A model generated the notes under the pieces. The model was given only the letters and a program-made list of their open reading frames with translations. It ran no database searches and was not told where the DNA came from. Below, piece after piece: positions 56,838 through 64,000 of a DNA stretch of 64,000 nt. Each line of letters starts with the position of its first letter. Position 1 is the stretch's first letter. The stretch spans positions 1,426,001 to 1,490,000 of the forward strand of contig JASGIG010000001.1 of the NCBI GenBank assembly GCA_047602055.1. Direction: 5' to 3'. This DNA comes from JAODBQ01 sp047602055. GTDB taxonomy: Bacteria; Actinomycetota; Acidimicrobiia; Acidimicrobiales; Ilumatobacteraceae. A program made the position numbers and the translations under genes.

Positions 56838-58859
56838 GTGAGTCGCCCCGCCACCTCCTACACCGCGCCCCGACCGCAGCGCCGACAGCTCAGCCGTGTG
56901 CCCTACCTGCCAGGTCTCGACGGGCTGCGGGCCCTCGCCGTGGTCGGCGTGATGATCTACCACGCCAACCACGAGTGGCTCGGCGGCGGGTTCCTCGGCG
57001 TCGAGGTGTTCTTCGTGATCAGCGGCTACCTGATCACGCTGCTACTGGTCGGCGAGGACGAGCGCAAGGGGTTCGTCGACCTCGCCCAGTTCTGGCTGCG
57101 CCGAGCCCGGCGCCTGCTGCCGGCGCTGTGCCTGCTGCTGCTCGGCCTCGCCGTGTACATGACGCTGTTCCAGCCCGACCCGATGGGCCGCACCCGCGGC
57201 GACTTCGTCGCCGGGCTGCTGTACGCCAGCAACTGGTACCAGATCTTCGTCGGCCAGGGGTACACCGCGTCCGGTGCGTTCGCCCCGTTGCGGCACCTGT
57301 GGTCGCTGGCCGTCGAGGAGCAGTTCTACTTGCTCTGGCCGCTGATCATGGTCGGGATCCTGCGCCGCTGGCGCCGGCGCCTGCCGCAGGTCGGGCTGTG
57401 GCTGTTCGGCGTCAGCCTGCTGATCGCCACCGTCGTCGCCGTGCTCTACCGCTCGGGCGACATCGCCACGACGTGCTCGTCCGACAACATGAACGGCTAC
57501 TGGCAGCTGTTCGGCCGGTGTATCAGCGCCGACGACGCGCTGTACCTGTCGACGGTCACCCGCGCCGGGGGGATCCTGCTCGGCGCCGGGTTCGCCATGC
57601 TGTGGCGCCCGTTGGCGATCGTCCGCGGTCCGCTGAAGGACCGCAGCGCGCAGCTCGACCTCGTCGGCCTGCTCGGCATCGGGCTGATCGGGCTGCTGAT
57701 GTGGCGGATCTACCTCACCGAGCCGGGGACGAACTTCGGCATCCGCTACGACCCGTGGCTGTTTCGCGGCGGGTTCCTGTGGGTCAGCATCGCCACGCTG
57801 ATGGCGATCGCCGCGGTCACCCATCAGGCCAGCCACCTCGGCAAGTTCCTCGGCAACCCGGTGCTCAACTGGATCGGCACCCGCAGCTACGGCCTGTACC
57901 TGTACCACTGGCCGATCTACCAGGCGATCCGCAAGTACGCCGGCGTCGGGCTGACGCTCAACCAGTTCGTACTGGCGATGGCGATCACGCTGCCGATCAC
58001 CGAGCTCAGCTACCGGTTCGTGGAGACGCCGATCCGCACGGGCCGCCTGAGCGAGTGGTGGCGCAGCCGCCACGACGTCCGCCGGCGCAGCGGCCCGGCC
58101 AGCCCGCTCGACAGTCGCCGCCCGATCTACGCGGTCAGCGTGGTCGTCCTCGCGCTCGTCGGCTACTCGGTGTTCAGGGTCGCCACCGCTCCGGACAAGT
58201 GCTCCGGCGACGTCGAGTGCCAGCTGGAGGCCGGCGCAGCGACGACGAGCACGACGTCGTCCGAGTCGACGGCGGTGTCGCCCACCGACGTCACCGGCAG
58301 CACGATCGCCCCGACGACGGTGGAGCAGACCACGACGACGACGGCTCCGCCGCCGCCGCTCGCTGCGTTCGGCGAGTCGGTGATGCTCGGGGCTGCGAAC
58401 CAGTTGCGCGCCGGCGGTTTCGAGGTCGACGCCCAGGAGAACCGCCAGGCCGACGCGATGGTCGCCGACATCGAGCAGGCCGCGGCGAAGGGGCGGATCG
58501 GCCAGATCGTCGTCGTCCAGGTGGGGACGAACGGCACCGTCACCGACAAGCAGATCGCGGCGATCGTCGCGGCGATGCCCGAGGGCACCAGCCTGTACTT
58601 CATGACGGTGAAGGCTGACCAGCCGTGGATCACGCCCAACAACGACAAGATCCGGGCGATCCCGACGCAGCACCCGAACGTCGGCGTCATCGACTGGGAG
58701 CAGCAATCCGCGGAGATCGCCGGTGAGCTGAGCAAATCCGACGGCGGGGCCCATCTGCGCACCACGAAGGCGATGCAGTTCTACGCCAACTTGATCTTCG
58801 AGGGCATCGGCAAGTCGGAGCTGGTCGTCCCGGTTGACATCACCTCGACCACAGGTTGA
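56838..58859 (+). CDS. Acyltransferase-3 with extracellular SGNH-like domain
   Basis: A 673-residue protein. Residues 20-400 are an acyltransferase-3 membrane domain (LDGLRALAVVGVMIYHANHE, EVFFVISGYLITLLL, HLWSLAVEEQFYLLWPL). A final helix, a Thr/Ser-rich linker and an SGNH-type domain follow with AFGESVML (GES for GDS), VQVGTNGTV and DGGAHLR. OafA-type proteins acetylate surface polysaccharide. GATACT lies 9 nt before GTG 56838. A paralogue follows 40 bp later. Confidence 0.9.
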   Translation: MSRPATSYTAPRPQRRQLSRVPYLPGLDGLRALAVVGVMIYHANHEWLGGGFLGVEVFFVISGYLITLLLVGEDERKGFVDLAQFWLRRARRLLPALCLLLLGLAVYMTLFQPDPMGRTRGDFVAGLLYASNWYQIFVGQGYTASGAFAPLRHLWSLAVEEQFYLLWPLIMVGILRRWRRRLPQVGLWLFGVSLLIATVVAVLYRSGDIATTCSSDNMNGYWQLFGRCISADDALYLSTVTRAGGILLGAGFAMLWRPLAIVRGPLKDRSAQLDLVGLLGIGLIGLLMWRIYLTEPGTNFGIRYDPWLFRGGFLWVSIATLMAIAAVTHQASHLGKFLGNPVLNWIGTRSYGLYLYHWPIYQAIRKYAGVGLTLNQFVLAMAITLPITELSYRFVETPIRTGRLSEWWRSRHDVRRRSGPASPLDSRRPIYAVSVVVLALVGYSVFRVATAPDKCSGDVECQLEAGAATTSTTSSESTAVSPTDVTGSTIAPTTVEQTTTTTAPPPPLAAFGESVMLGAANQLRAGGFEVDAQENRQADAMVADIEQAAAKGRIGQIVVVQVGTNGTVTDKQIAAIVAAMPEGTSLYFMTVKADQPWITPNNDKIRAIPTQHPNVGVIDWEQQSAEIAGELSKSDGGAHLRTTKAMQFYANLIFEGIGKSELVVPVDITSTTG

Positions 58860-58898
58860 CGTTCAGTCTTCGGCGCGACGGGGCCATACTGGTCGGCC

Positions 58899-61089
58899 GT
58901 GCAGGCGTGGCCGCCTCCGCGCGCCCAGCAGGCGCAGATCAGTCGACTGCCCTATACGCCGGGGCTCGACGGGATCCGCGCGCTCGCCGTGCTGGCGGTG
59001 ATCGTCTACCACGCCAATCACACGTGGCTGCCGGGTGGTTTCCTCGGGGTCGAGGTGTTCTTCGTGATCAGCGGCTACCTGATCACGCTGCTGTTGATCG
59101 GCGAGCACGAGCGCAAGCGCACCATCAGTCTCAAGCGCTTCTGGCTGCGGCGAGCCCGTCGGCTGCTGCCGGCGCTCGTCGTCCTCCTCGTCGGCGCGGC
59201 GATCTACCTCGCGTTCTTCAACCCTGCACCTCAGGGTCAGGCTCGCGGCGACTTCATCGGGGCGATCACCTACGGCAGCAACTGGTACCAGATCGCCGTC
59301 GGCCAGGGGTACACGGCGTCGGCGGCGTTCGCCCCGCTGCGGCACCTGTGGTCGCTGGCCGTGGAGGAGCAGTTCTACCTGCTGTGGCCGCTGGTGATGA
59401 CGCTGATGCTGCGGCGCACGGGCGGGGCCCAGCGGCTGCCGAAGCTCGGGCTGTGGCTGCTCGCCGCCAGCATGGGCATCGCCATCCTGGTCGGCGTCCT
59501 GTTCGTCCCGGGCGACATCGCCACGTCGTGCAGCCCGGGGGCGATGCACGGCTTCTGGCGGATCGGCAGCCGCTGCATCAACGTCAACGAGCTGCTCTAC
59601 CTCGGCACGCTGACCCGCGCCGGCGGCGTCCTGCTCGGCGCCGCGCTGGCGATGTGGTGGCGGCCGGTGGCGATCCTGCCGCGGCCCGCTGCGCGACAAG
59701 CCACGACGGCTCGACCTCCTCGCGCTCGTCGGCCTGGCCGGGCTCGGCCTGCTGACCTGGCGGCTGTACCTGTCCGAGGACGGCACCGACCTCGGCCTGC
59801 AGTACGACCCCCATCTGTTCCGCGGCGGGTTCTTCCTCACCGGGCTGGCGACGGTGTTCGTCATCGCCGCGGTCACCCACCGGCGCAGCTGGACCGGCAA
59901 GGTGCTCGGCAACCCGGTCCTGCGCTGGATCGGCGTGCGCAGCTACGGGCTGTACCTGTTCCACTGGCTGGTGTTCCAGGTCGTCCGCAAGGAGGCCGGG
60001 ATCGACCTGACGTGGCCGCAGTTCGCAGTGGGCGTCGCGATCACGTTCGTGATCGCCGACCTCAGCTACCGGCTGGTCGAGACCCCGGTGCGCACCGGCC
60101 GCTTCGGCGAGTGGCTGCGCGGCCAGCGGGTGGCCCGCACCCGCCGGATGTACAACCGCCGGCGGTGGACGGTCGCGTTCGCCGCGCTTGTCGCCGGGTT
60201 CGCGGGCTTCGCCGGGGTCAGCATCGCCACCGCCGACAACGTCTGCGTCGGAGCGCTGGAGTGCAGCCTGCGCACGGCGGGCGGCACCGAGCCGCCACCG
60301 GCGAGCATCCCCCCGGCACCGACCACCACCTCGACGGCGCCGTCCACCACGCTGGCGCCGTCGACCACGGTGGCGTCGACGACCACGGTGTCCGTTCCCG
60401 TCGAGCTGGTCCGCGCCGCGCCGCCGCCCGAGCTGGACCCGATGCGCACCGCGCCGTCGACGACCGCGGCTGGTCCGGTCGACACGGCGACGGACACCAC
60501 GCCGCCGCCGACGACGCTCTCGCCGACGACGGTTCCCGAGACCTCGGCCGCGCCACCACCGCCGGCCGAGGTGACCGGCACGAGCGTCGCCACCCAGCAG
60601 TTCGGCCCGGCGCCGATGGCGATCGGCGAGTCGGTGATGCAGGGTGCCACGAACCAGCTCGCCGCCGGCGGGTTCAACGTCGACGCCCAGCAGAGCCGCC
60701 AGGGCCTGGACATCGCCGCGATCGTCGAGGCCCATCGCGCCGCCGGCGACATCGGCTCGATCGTCGTCATCCAGGCCGGCACCAACGGCTCGGTGTCGGA
60801 CGCGACGTACGACCGGATCATGGCCAGCCTGCCCGCCGACCAGACGCCGTACGTGTTCTTCCTGACGGTGCGGGCGCCGAAGGGCTGGATCGACGGCAAC
60901 AACGAGCGCATCGACGCGCTGCCGGAGCGCTACCCGAACGTCCACGTCATCGACTGGTACGACCTGTCGGCGGCGAACGGGGTCAAGTTCTGCGCCGACG
61001 GCTTCCACATCGCCTGTGGCAACGGCGCCGCGCAGACCTACGCCAACCTGATCTTCGAAGCCATCGGCCGCCCTGACCTGAAGACGTAG
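58899..61089 (+). pseudogene. Second acyltransferase-3/SGNH gene, frameshifted
   Basis: A paralogue of the gene before it, colinear throughout (LDGIRALAVLAVIVYHANHT, HLWSLAVEEQFYLLWPLVMT). Frame one runs from GTG 58899 to about 59680. Compared with the paralogue (RPLAIVRGPLKD), one extra C near 59679-59680 shifts RPVAIL-RGPLRDKPRRLDLL out of frame. The second frame continues from there through LGNPVLRWIGVRSYGLYLFH, a Pro/Thr-rich linker and the SGNH domain (AIGESVMQGATNQ, ADGFHI) to TAG 61089. All parts are otherwise intact, so the event is recent, a sequence error, or phase variation. CATACT lies 8 nt before the start. Confidence 0.8.
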
Positions 61090-61136
61090 AAGCGCGCATT
61101 TCGACGGGCTCGGAAGCTGGGCCTACGCTCGCCGGC

Positions 61137-62129
61137 ATGACCACGCCTGTTCGAGTCGCCGTCACCGGAGCCGCCGGTCAGATCGGCTACAGCCTCCTGT
61201 TCCGCATCGCCTCCGGGGCGATGCTCGGTCCCGACACGCCCATCGCTCTGCAGCTGCTGGAGATCACCCCGGCGCTCGGCGCGCTCAACGGCGTGAAGAT
61301 GGAGCTCGACGACTGTGCCTTCCCGCTGCTCGCCGAGATCGTCTGCACCGACGACGCCAACGTCGCGTTCGGCGACGCCGACGTCGCCCTGCTCGTCGGG
61401 GCGATGCCGCGCAAGGCCGGCATGGAGCGCAGCGACCTGCTCAGCGCGAACGGCGGGATCTTCAAGCCGCAGGGCCAGGCGCTGTCGGCCAACGCCCGCA
61501 AGGACGTCAAGATCCTCGTCGTCGGCAACCCGGCGAACACGAACGCGCTGATCGCCCAGCAGAACGCGCCGGACCTGGACCCGAAGCGGTTCACGGCGAT
61601 GACCCGTCTCGACCACAACCGGGCGATCAGCCAGCTCGCCGAGCGCGCCGGTGCCACGGTCAACGACGTCAAGAAGATGACGATCTGGGGCAACCACTCC
61701 GTCACCCAGTACCCCGACCTGTTCCACGCCGAGGTCAACGGCAAGAACGCCTACGAGCTGGTCGGCGACCATGCGTGGGTCGACGGGACGTACATCCCGA
61801 CCGTCGCCAAGCGCGGCGCGGCGATCATCGAGGCCCGTGGTGCGTCGTCGGCGGCATCGGCGGCGAACGCGGCGATCGACCACATCCGCTCGTGGGCGCT
61901 CGGCACGCCGGAGGGCGACTGGGTGAGCATGGCCGTGGTCAGCGACGGCTCGTACGGCGTGCCGGAGGGCCTGATCTCCAGCTTCCCGTGCACGTGCAAG
62001 GACGGTGTCTACTCGATCGTCCAGGGCCTCGACATCGACGACTACTCGCGCGGCAAGATCGACGCCTCCACGGCCGAGCTGGCCGAGGAGCGCGATGCCG
62101 TCAAGGAATTGGGTCTCGTCAGAGCTTGA
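61137..62129 (+). CDS. mdh: Malate dehydrogenase
   Basis: A 330-residue NAD-dependent malate dehydrogenase of the cytosolic-type group. The nucleotide loop is VAVTGAAGQIGYSLLFRIAS, the substrate loop is AMPRKAGMERSDLL, the catalytic pair lies in MTRLDHNRAISQLAERAG and TIWGNHSVTQYPD (His), and SSFPCTC is near the end. It oxidises malate to oxaloacetate in the TCA cycle. TACGCT lies 7 nt before ATG 61137. Repeat A6 begins immediately after its TGA. Confidence 0.95.
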   Translation: MTTPVRVAVTGAAGQIGYSLLFRIASGAMLGPDTPIALQLLEITPALGALNGVKMELDDCAFPLLAEIVCTDDANVAFGDADVALLVGAMPRKAGMERSDLLSANGGIFKPQGQALSANARKDVKILVVGNPANTNALIAQQNAPDLDPKRFTAMTRLDHNRAISQLAERAGATVNDVKKMTIWGNHSVTQYPDLFHAEVNGKNAYELVGDHAWVDGTYIPTVAKRGAAIIEARGASSAASAANAAIDHIRSWALGTPEGDWVSMAVVSDGSYGVPEGLISSFPCTCKDGVYSIVQGLDIDDYSRGKIDASTAELAEERDAVKELGLVRA

Positions 62130-62206
62130 TCGCGCTTCGGTCGCGGCCAAGCCGCTCCCTGCGCCTACCGTGCTCGCCGCCTCCGCTTCGCTTTGGCGCT
62201 CGCCGC
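62130..62206 (+). repeat. Family A post-stop repeat, copy A6
   Basis: Begins with TCGCGCTTCGGTCGCGGCC immediately after the mdh TGA (62127-62129), in the same sense as mdh. Hairpin 1 is GCGGC-caa-GCCGC; hairpin 2 is CGC-TTTG-GCG. It fills the gap to the convergent deoD-type gene. Confidence 0.9.
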
Positions 62207-62220
62207 GCCTTGGATCGGAG

Positions 62221-62937
62221 TTAGCTCACAGCGACGGCGCAGGCGACCTGCATCATGCGGTCGACGCCGAGCTGCAGCTCGTCGTCGGAGATTCGCTCGC
62301 TCGTGCCGTCGTCGAAGCTGACGATGTCGCTGATCGTCATCAGCCCGATCGCCTCGATCCCGTGGATCGCGGCGAGCGTGTAGAGCGCCGACACCTCCAT
62401 CTCCACGGCGAGGTGGCCGCGGCTGGCATAGCGGGCGAGCAGGCCCTGGCGGGGGTCGTAGAACAGGCCGCTGGACACCACCGGGCCGACGTGCACCGTC
62501 GCCCCCGACTCGCGGGCCAGGCGCACCGTCGTCTCCAGCAGCCCGTACGAGGCGACCGGGGCGTGCGGCTCGCCGTTCGTGAGCAGGTCGACGGTGCGGT
62601 CGTCGGCCGTCGCCCCGATGGCCACGACCGTGTCGGCCATCCGCAGGTGCGGCTGGATCCCGCCGGCGGTGCCGACGCGGATCAGTCGCTGGACGCCGAG
62701 CTGGATCAGCTCCGTGTAATAGATCGCCGCGCTCGGCCCGCCCATCCCGACGCTCTGCACGCTGATCGGCCGGCCCCGGAACGTGCCGGTGTAGCCGAGC
62801 GCGCCGCGCACGTCGTTGACCAGCCGGGCGCCGGGGTCGAAGAACGTCTCGGCGATGTACGTGGCTCGTGTCGGGTCGCCGGGCACCAGCACGGCCGGGG
62901 CGTAGTCGGACGGTTCCGCGCGGAGGTGGATCGGCAT
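62221..62937 (-). CDS. deoD: Purine nucleoside phosphorylase, DeoD type
   Basis: A 238-residue hexameric-type phosphorylase. Signature parts are VLVPGDPTRATYIAETFF, VQSVGMGGPSAAIYYTELIQ, RLIRVGTAGGIQP, VEMEVSALYTLA and LMTISDIVSFDDG with the catalytic Asp. It splits purine nucleosides to base and (deoxy)ribose-1-phosphate. TACGCT lies 8 nt before ATG 62937. It is convergent with mdh across repeat A6. Confidence 0.92.
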   Translation of the reverse strand: MPIHLRAEPSDYAPAVLVPGDPTRATYIAETFFDPGARLVNDVRGALGYTGTFRGRPISVQSVGMGGPSAAIYYTELIQLGVQRLIRVGTAGGIQPHLRMADTVVAIGATADDRTVDLLTNGEPHAPVASYGLLETTVRLARESGATVHVGPVVSSGLFYDPRQGLLARYASRGHLAVEMEVSALYTLAAIHGIEAIGLMTISDIVSFDDGTSERISDDELQLGVDRMMQVACAVAVS

Positions 62938-62984
62938 CGCCCGGCAGCGTACGGGATCGGCCAGATCTCCACGCTGACAGCGAC

Positions 62985-63037
62985 TATTCTTTCGCGTGAT
63001 GTACGTCCAAACTTGCGCCGCTGGCGGGCTGGCGTGA
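62985..63037 (+). promoter_or_regulatory. Promoter and 12-codon leader frame before the DUF4143 ATPase
   Basis: TATTCT (62985-62990) is a good -10, 8 nt before ATG 62999. That ATG opens a 12-residue frame, MYVQTCAAGGLA, whose TGA (63035-63037) overlaps the GTG start of the ATPase as GTGA. Translation of the leader could set expression of the ATPase; no Shine-Dalgarno is seen at either start. Confidence 0.4.
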
Positions 63038-64000
63038 GCACCATCGCCCGTTCGCCGATCGGCCGGATCCTGCCGCGCCACGCCCACCGTGCTGTCGTCG
63101 CCGGGTTGGCCGATACGCGGGTCGTCTTGGTCGACGGCGCCCGGCAGTGCGGCAAGAGCACCCTGGTCGGGCAGATCGGCGCCGAGCACGATGCCGCGTG
63201 GCGGAATCTCGACCGCGCCGCGACGAGGCAGGCGGCGGAGTTCGATCCGTCCTCGTTCGTCCGCGACGAGCAGATGCTGGTCATCGACGAGATCCAGCGT
63301 GTGCCGGAGCTTCTGCTGGCGATCAAGGAGGTCGTCGACGGTGATGCGCGGCCGGGTCGATTCCTCCTGACCGGCTCGGCGCGCGTCCTCGGACTGCGCG
63401 GCGTCGCCGACGTCCTGCCCGGCCGGATGGAGACGATCGAGCTGTGGCCGCTGTCGCAGGGTGAGATCGACGGGCGGCCGGACGGCTTCGTCGACGCGGC
63501 GTTCGAGCTCGGCCCTGCACTGCGCCATCGGAGCGACGAGCAGCGTGGTGGTTACGTCGACCGAGTCGTGCGCGGCGGGTTCCCCGAGGCCGTCGCCCGC
63601 GAGGGGCGCCGGCGGGAGGCGTTCTTCGACAACTACGTCGCCGACATCGTCAACCGCGACGTGGTCCAGTTGTCCGAGATCGAACGCGGCCCACAGATGC
63701 GGGCGCTCGTCCGGATGCTCGCAGCCCGCTCGGGGCAACTGCTCGTACCGGGCGCGCTCGGCAACGAGCTGGGGCTGCCGCAGACCACGGTCAGCCGGTA
63801 TCTCGGCCTGCTCGACGAGGTGTTCCTCGTCAAGCGCATCCCGGCGTGGTCCCGCAACCTGACGAGCCGGGTCGTCTCGACGGCCAAGGTCGCCATGGTC
63901 GATTCGGGCATCGCCGCGAACCTCGTCGGCCACGACGCCGCCAGCCTGCGCCGATACGACAGCCCGCTCGGCGGCTTGTTGGAGGGCTTCGTCGTGATGG
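63034..64000 (+). CDS. AAA ATPase with DUF4143 domain, 3' end beyond the window
   Basis: The first 322 codons of a protein of the AAA_14/DUF4143 family, start GTG 63034. Walker A is LVDGARQCGKSTLVGQ, Walker B is QMLVIDEIQRVPELLL, and sensor LTGSARVL follows. The DUF4143 part has YVDRVVRGGFPEAVAREGRR, a winged helix (GALGNELGLPQTTVSRYLGL) and FLVKRIPAW. These ATPases are common in bacteria and archaea, often near toxin-antitoxin genes, and have no settled function. The gene continues past position 64000. Confidence 0.88.
   Translation, partial: MSTIARSPIGRILPRHAHRAVVAGLADTRVVLVDGARQCGKSTLVGQIGAEHDAAWRNLDRAATRQAAEFDPSSFVRDEQMLVIDEIQRVPELLLAIKEVVDGDARPGRFLLTGSARVLGLRGVADVLPGRMETIELWPLSQGEIDGRPDGFVDAAFELGPALRHRSDEQRGGYVDRVVRGGFPEAVAREGRRREAFFDNYVADIVNRDVVQLSEIERGPQMRALVRMLAARSGQLLVPGALGNELGLPQTTVSRYLGLLDEVFLVKRIPAWSRNLTSRVVSTAKVAMVDSGIAANLVGHDAASLRRYDSPLGGLLEGFVVM

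Noticed and set aside
54032..56854. A 940-codon minus-strand frame overlapping the glucosidase gene
   Set aside because: It runs in another frame of the same strand as the GH63-like gene and reads as Arg-rich shadow sequence.
5835..62206. Repeat A as ordinary intrinsic terminators
   Set aside because: The hairpins are short (4-5 bp), no T run follows, and the sequence is conserved over 77 bp, more than a terminator needs. A role in 3' end formation is still possible.
1..64000. CRISPR array
   Set aside because: No set of regularly spaced identical short repeats with unique spacers was seen; the dispersed repeats are single copies far apart.
1..64000. tRNA, rRNA or tmRNA genes
   Set aside because: I scanned gene-free gaps by eye for T-arm and acceptor patterns and saw none. 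A covariance scan could still find one I missed.

Overview
This is a GC-rich (about 70 percent) window from an actinobacterium. The likely lineage is the class Acidimicrobiia (Ilumatobacter-like); this is inferred from gene content, not from a database search. Actinobacterial markers present are WhiB, a PdtaS-type histidine kinase, DUF3107, DUF3090, SCO1664-family and MSMEG_4193-family proteins, polyphosphate glucokinase and a paired ArsA-like ATPase locus. A System I cytochrome c maturation operon is less usual for the phylum. Many starts are GTG, many genes are joined by ATGA or GTGA overlaps, and many first genes have a -10-like hexamer only 6-9 nt before the start codon, suggesting frequent leaderless transcripts.

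Layout. 1-5784: ccmBCDEFGHI operon. 5785-13523: SixA phosphatase, DUF4328 membrane protein, Mrp ATPase divergent from a SufR-like Fe-S regulator, HAD phosphatase, a decayed gene coupled to a VapBC pair, and a DJ-1/PfpI plus GlxA-type regulator pair. 13747-19844: DUF3107, RmlA, two ArsA-like ATPases, aldehyde dehydrogenase, serine hydrolase. 19873-25532: PdtaS-like kinase, WhiB, glycerophosphodiesterase, lipid kinase, EtfBA. 25584-27373: a graveyard of four broken genes. 27391-34918: serine hydrolase, DUF222-HNH protein, and an operon of O-antigen ligase, ECF sigma factor and a membrane-anchored Asp-box protein. 35093-43277: TerC behind a probable yybP-ykoY riboswitch, a complete IS256-family element, the conserved phosphatase/DUF3090/SCO1664 cluster, family 5 uracil-DNA glycosylase and a flavodoxin. 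43264-52960: polyphosphate glucokinase, a frameshifted pseudokinase, SucCD, PurH, DUF2510 protein, MetF. 53015-64000: AbiEii-like fragment, second VapBC, GH63-like glucosidase, two tandem acyltransferase-3/SGNH genes (one frameshifted), malate dehydrogenase, purine nucleoside phosphorylase and a DUF4143 ATPase cut by the window end.

The most unusual signal is a dispersed repeat of about 77 bp (family A). Six copies are visible; every copy begins within 5 nt of a stop codon and always in the same orientation relative to that gene. It carries two small hairpins, one with compensatory base changes. One copy is split by the IS256 element, which leaves an 8-bp target duplication. A second family of about 150 bp (B, two copies) also follows stop codons in sense orientation. 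A third (C, four copies) sits near gene starts, and one copy of it lies between a 40-bp direct duplication of the first bases of an ATPase gene.

Several genes carry frameshifts (kinase near 44728, acyltransferase near 59680, pseudogenes at 7155, 10364 and 25584). Some could be sequencing or assembly errors.
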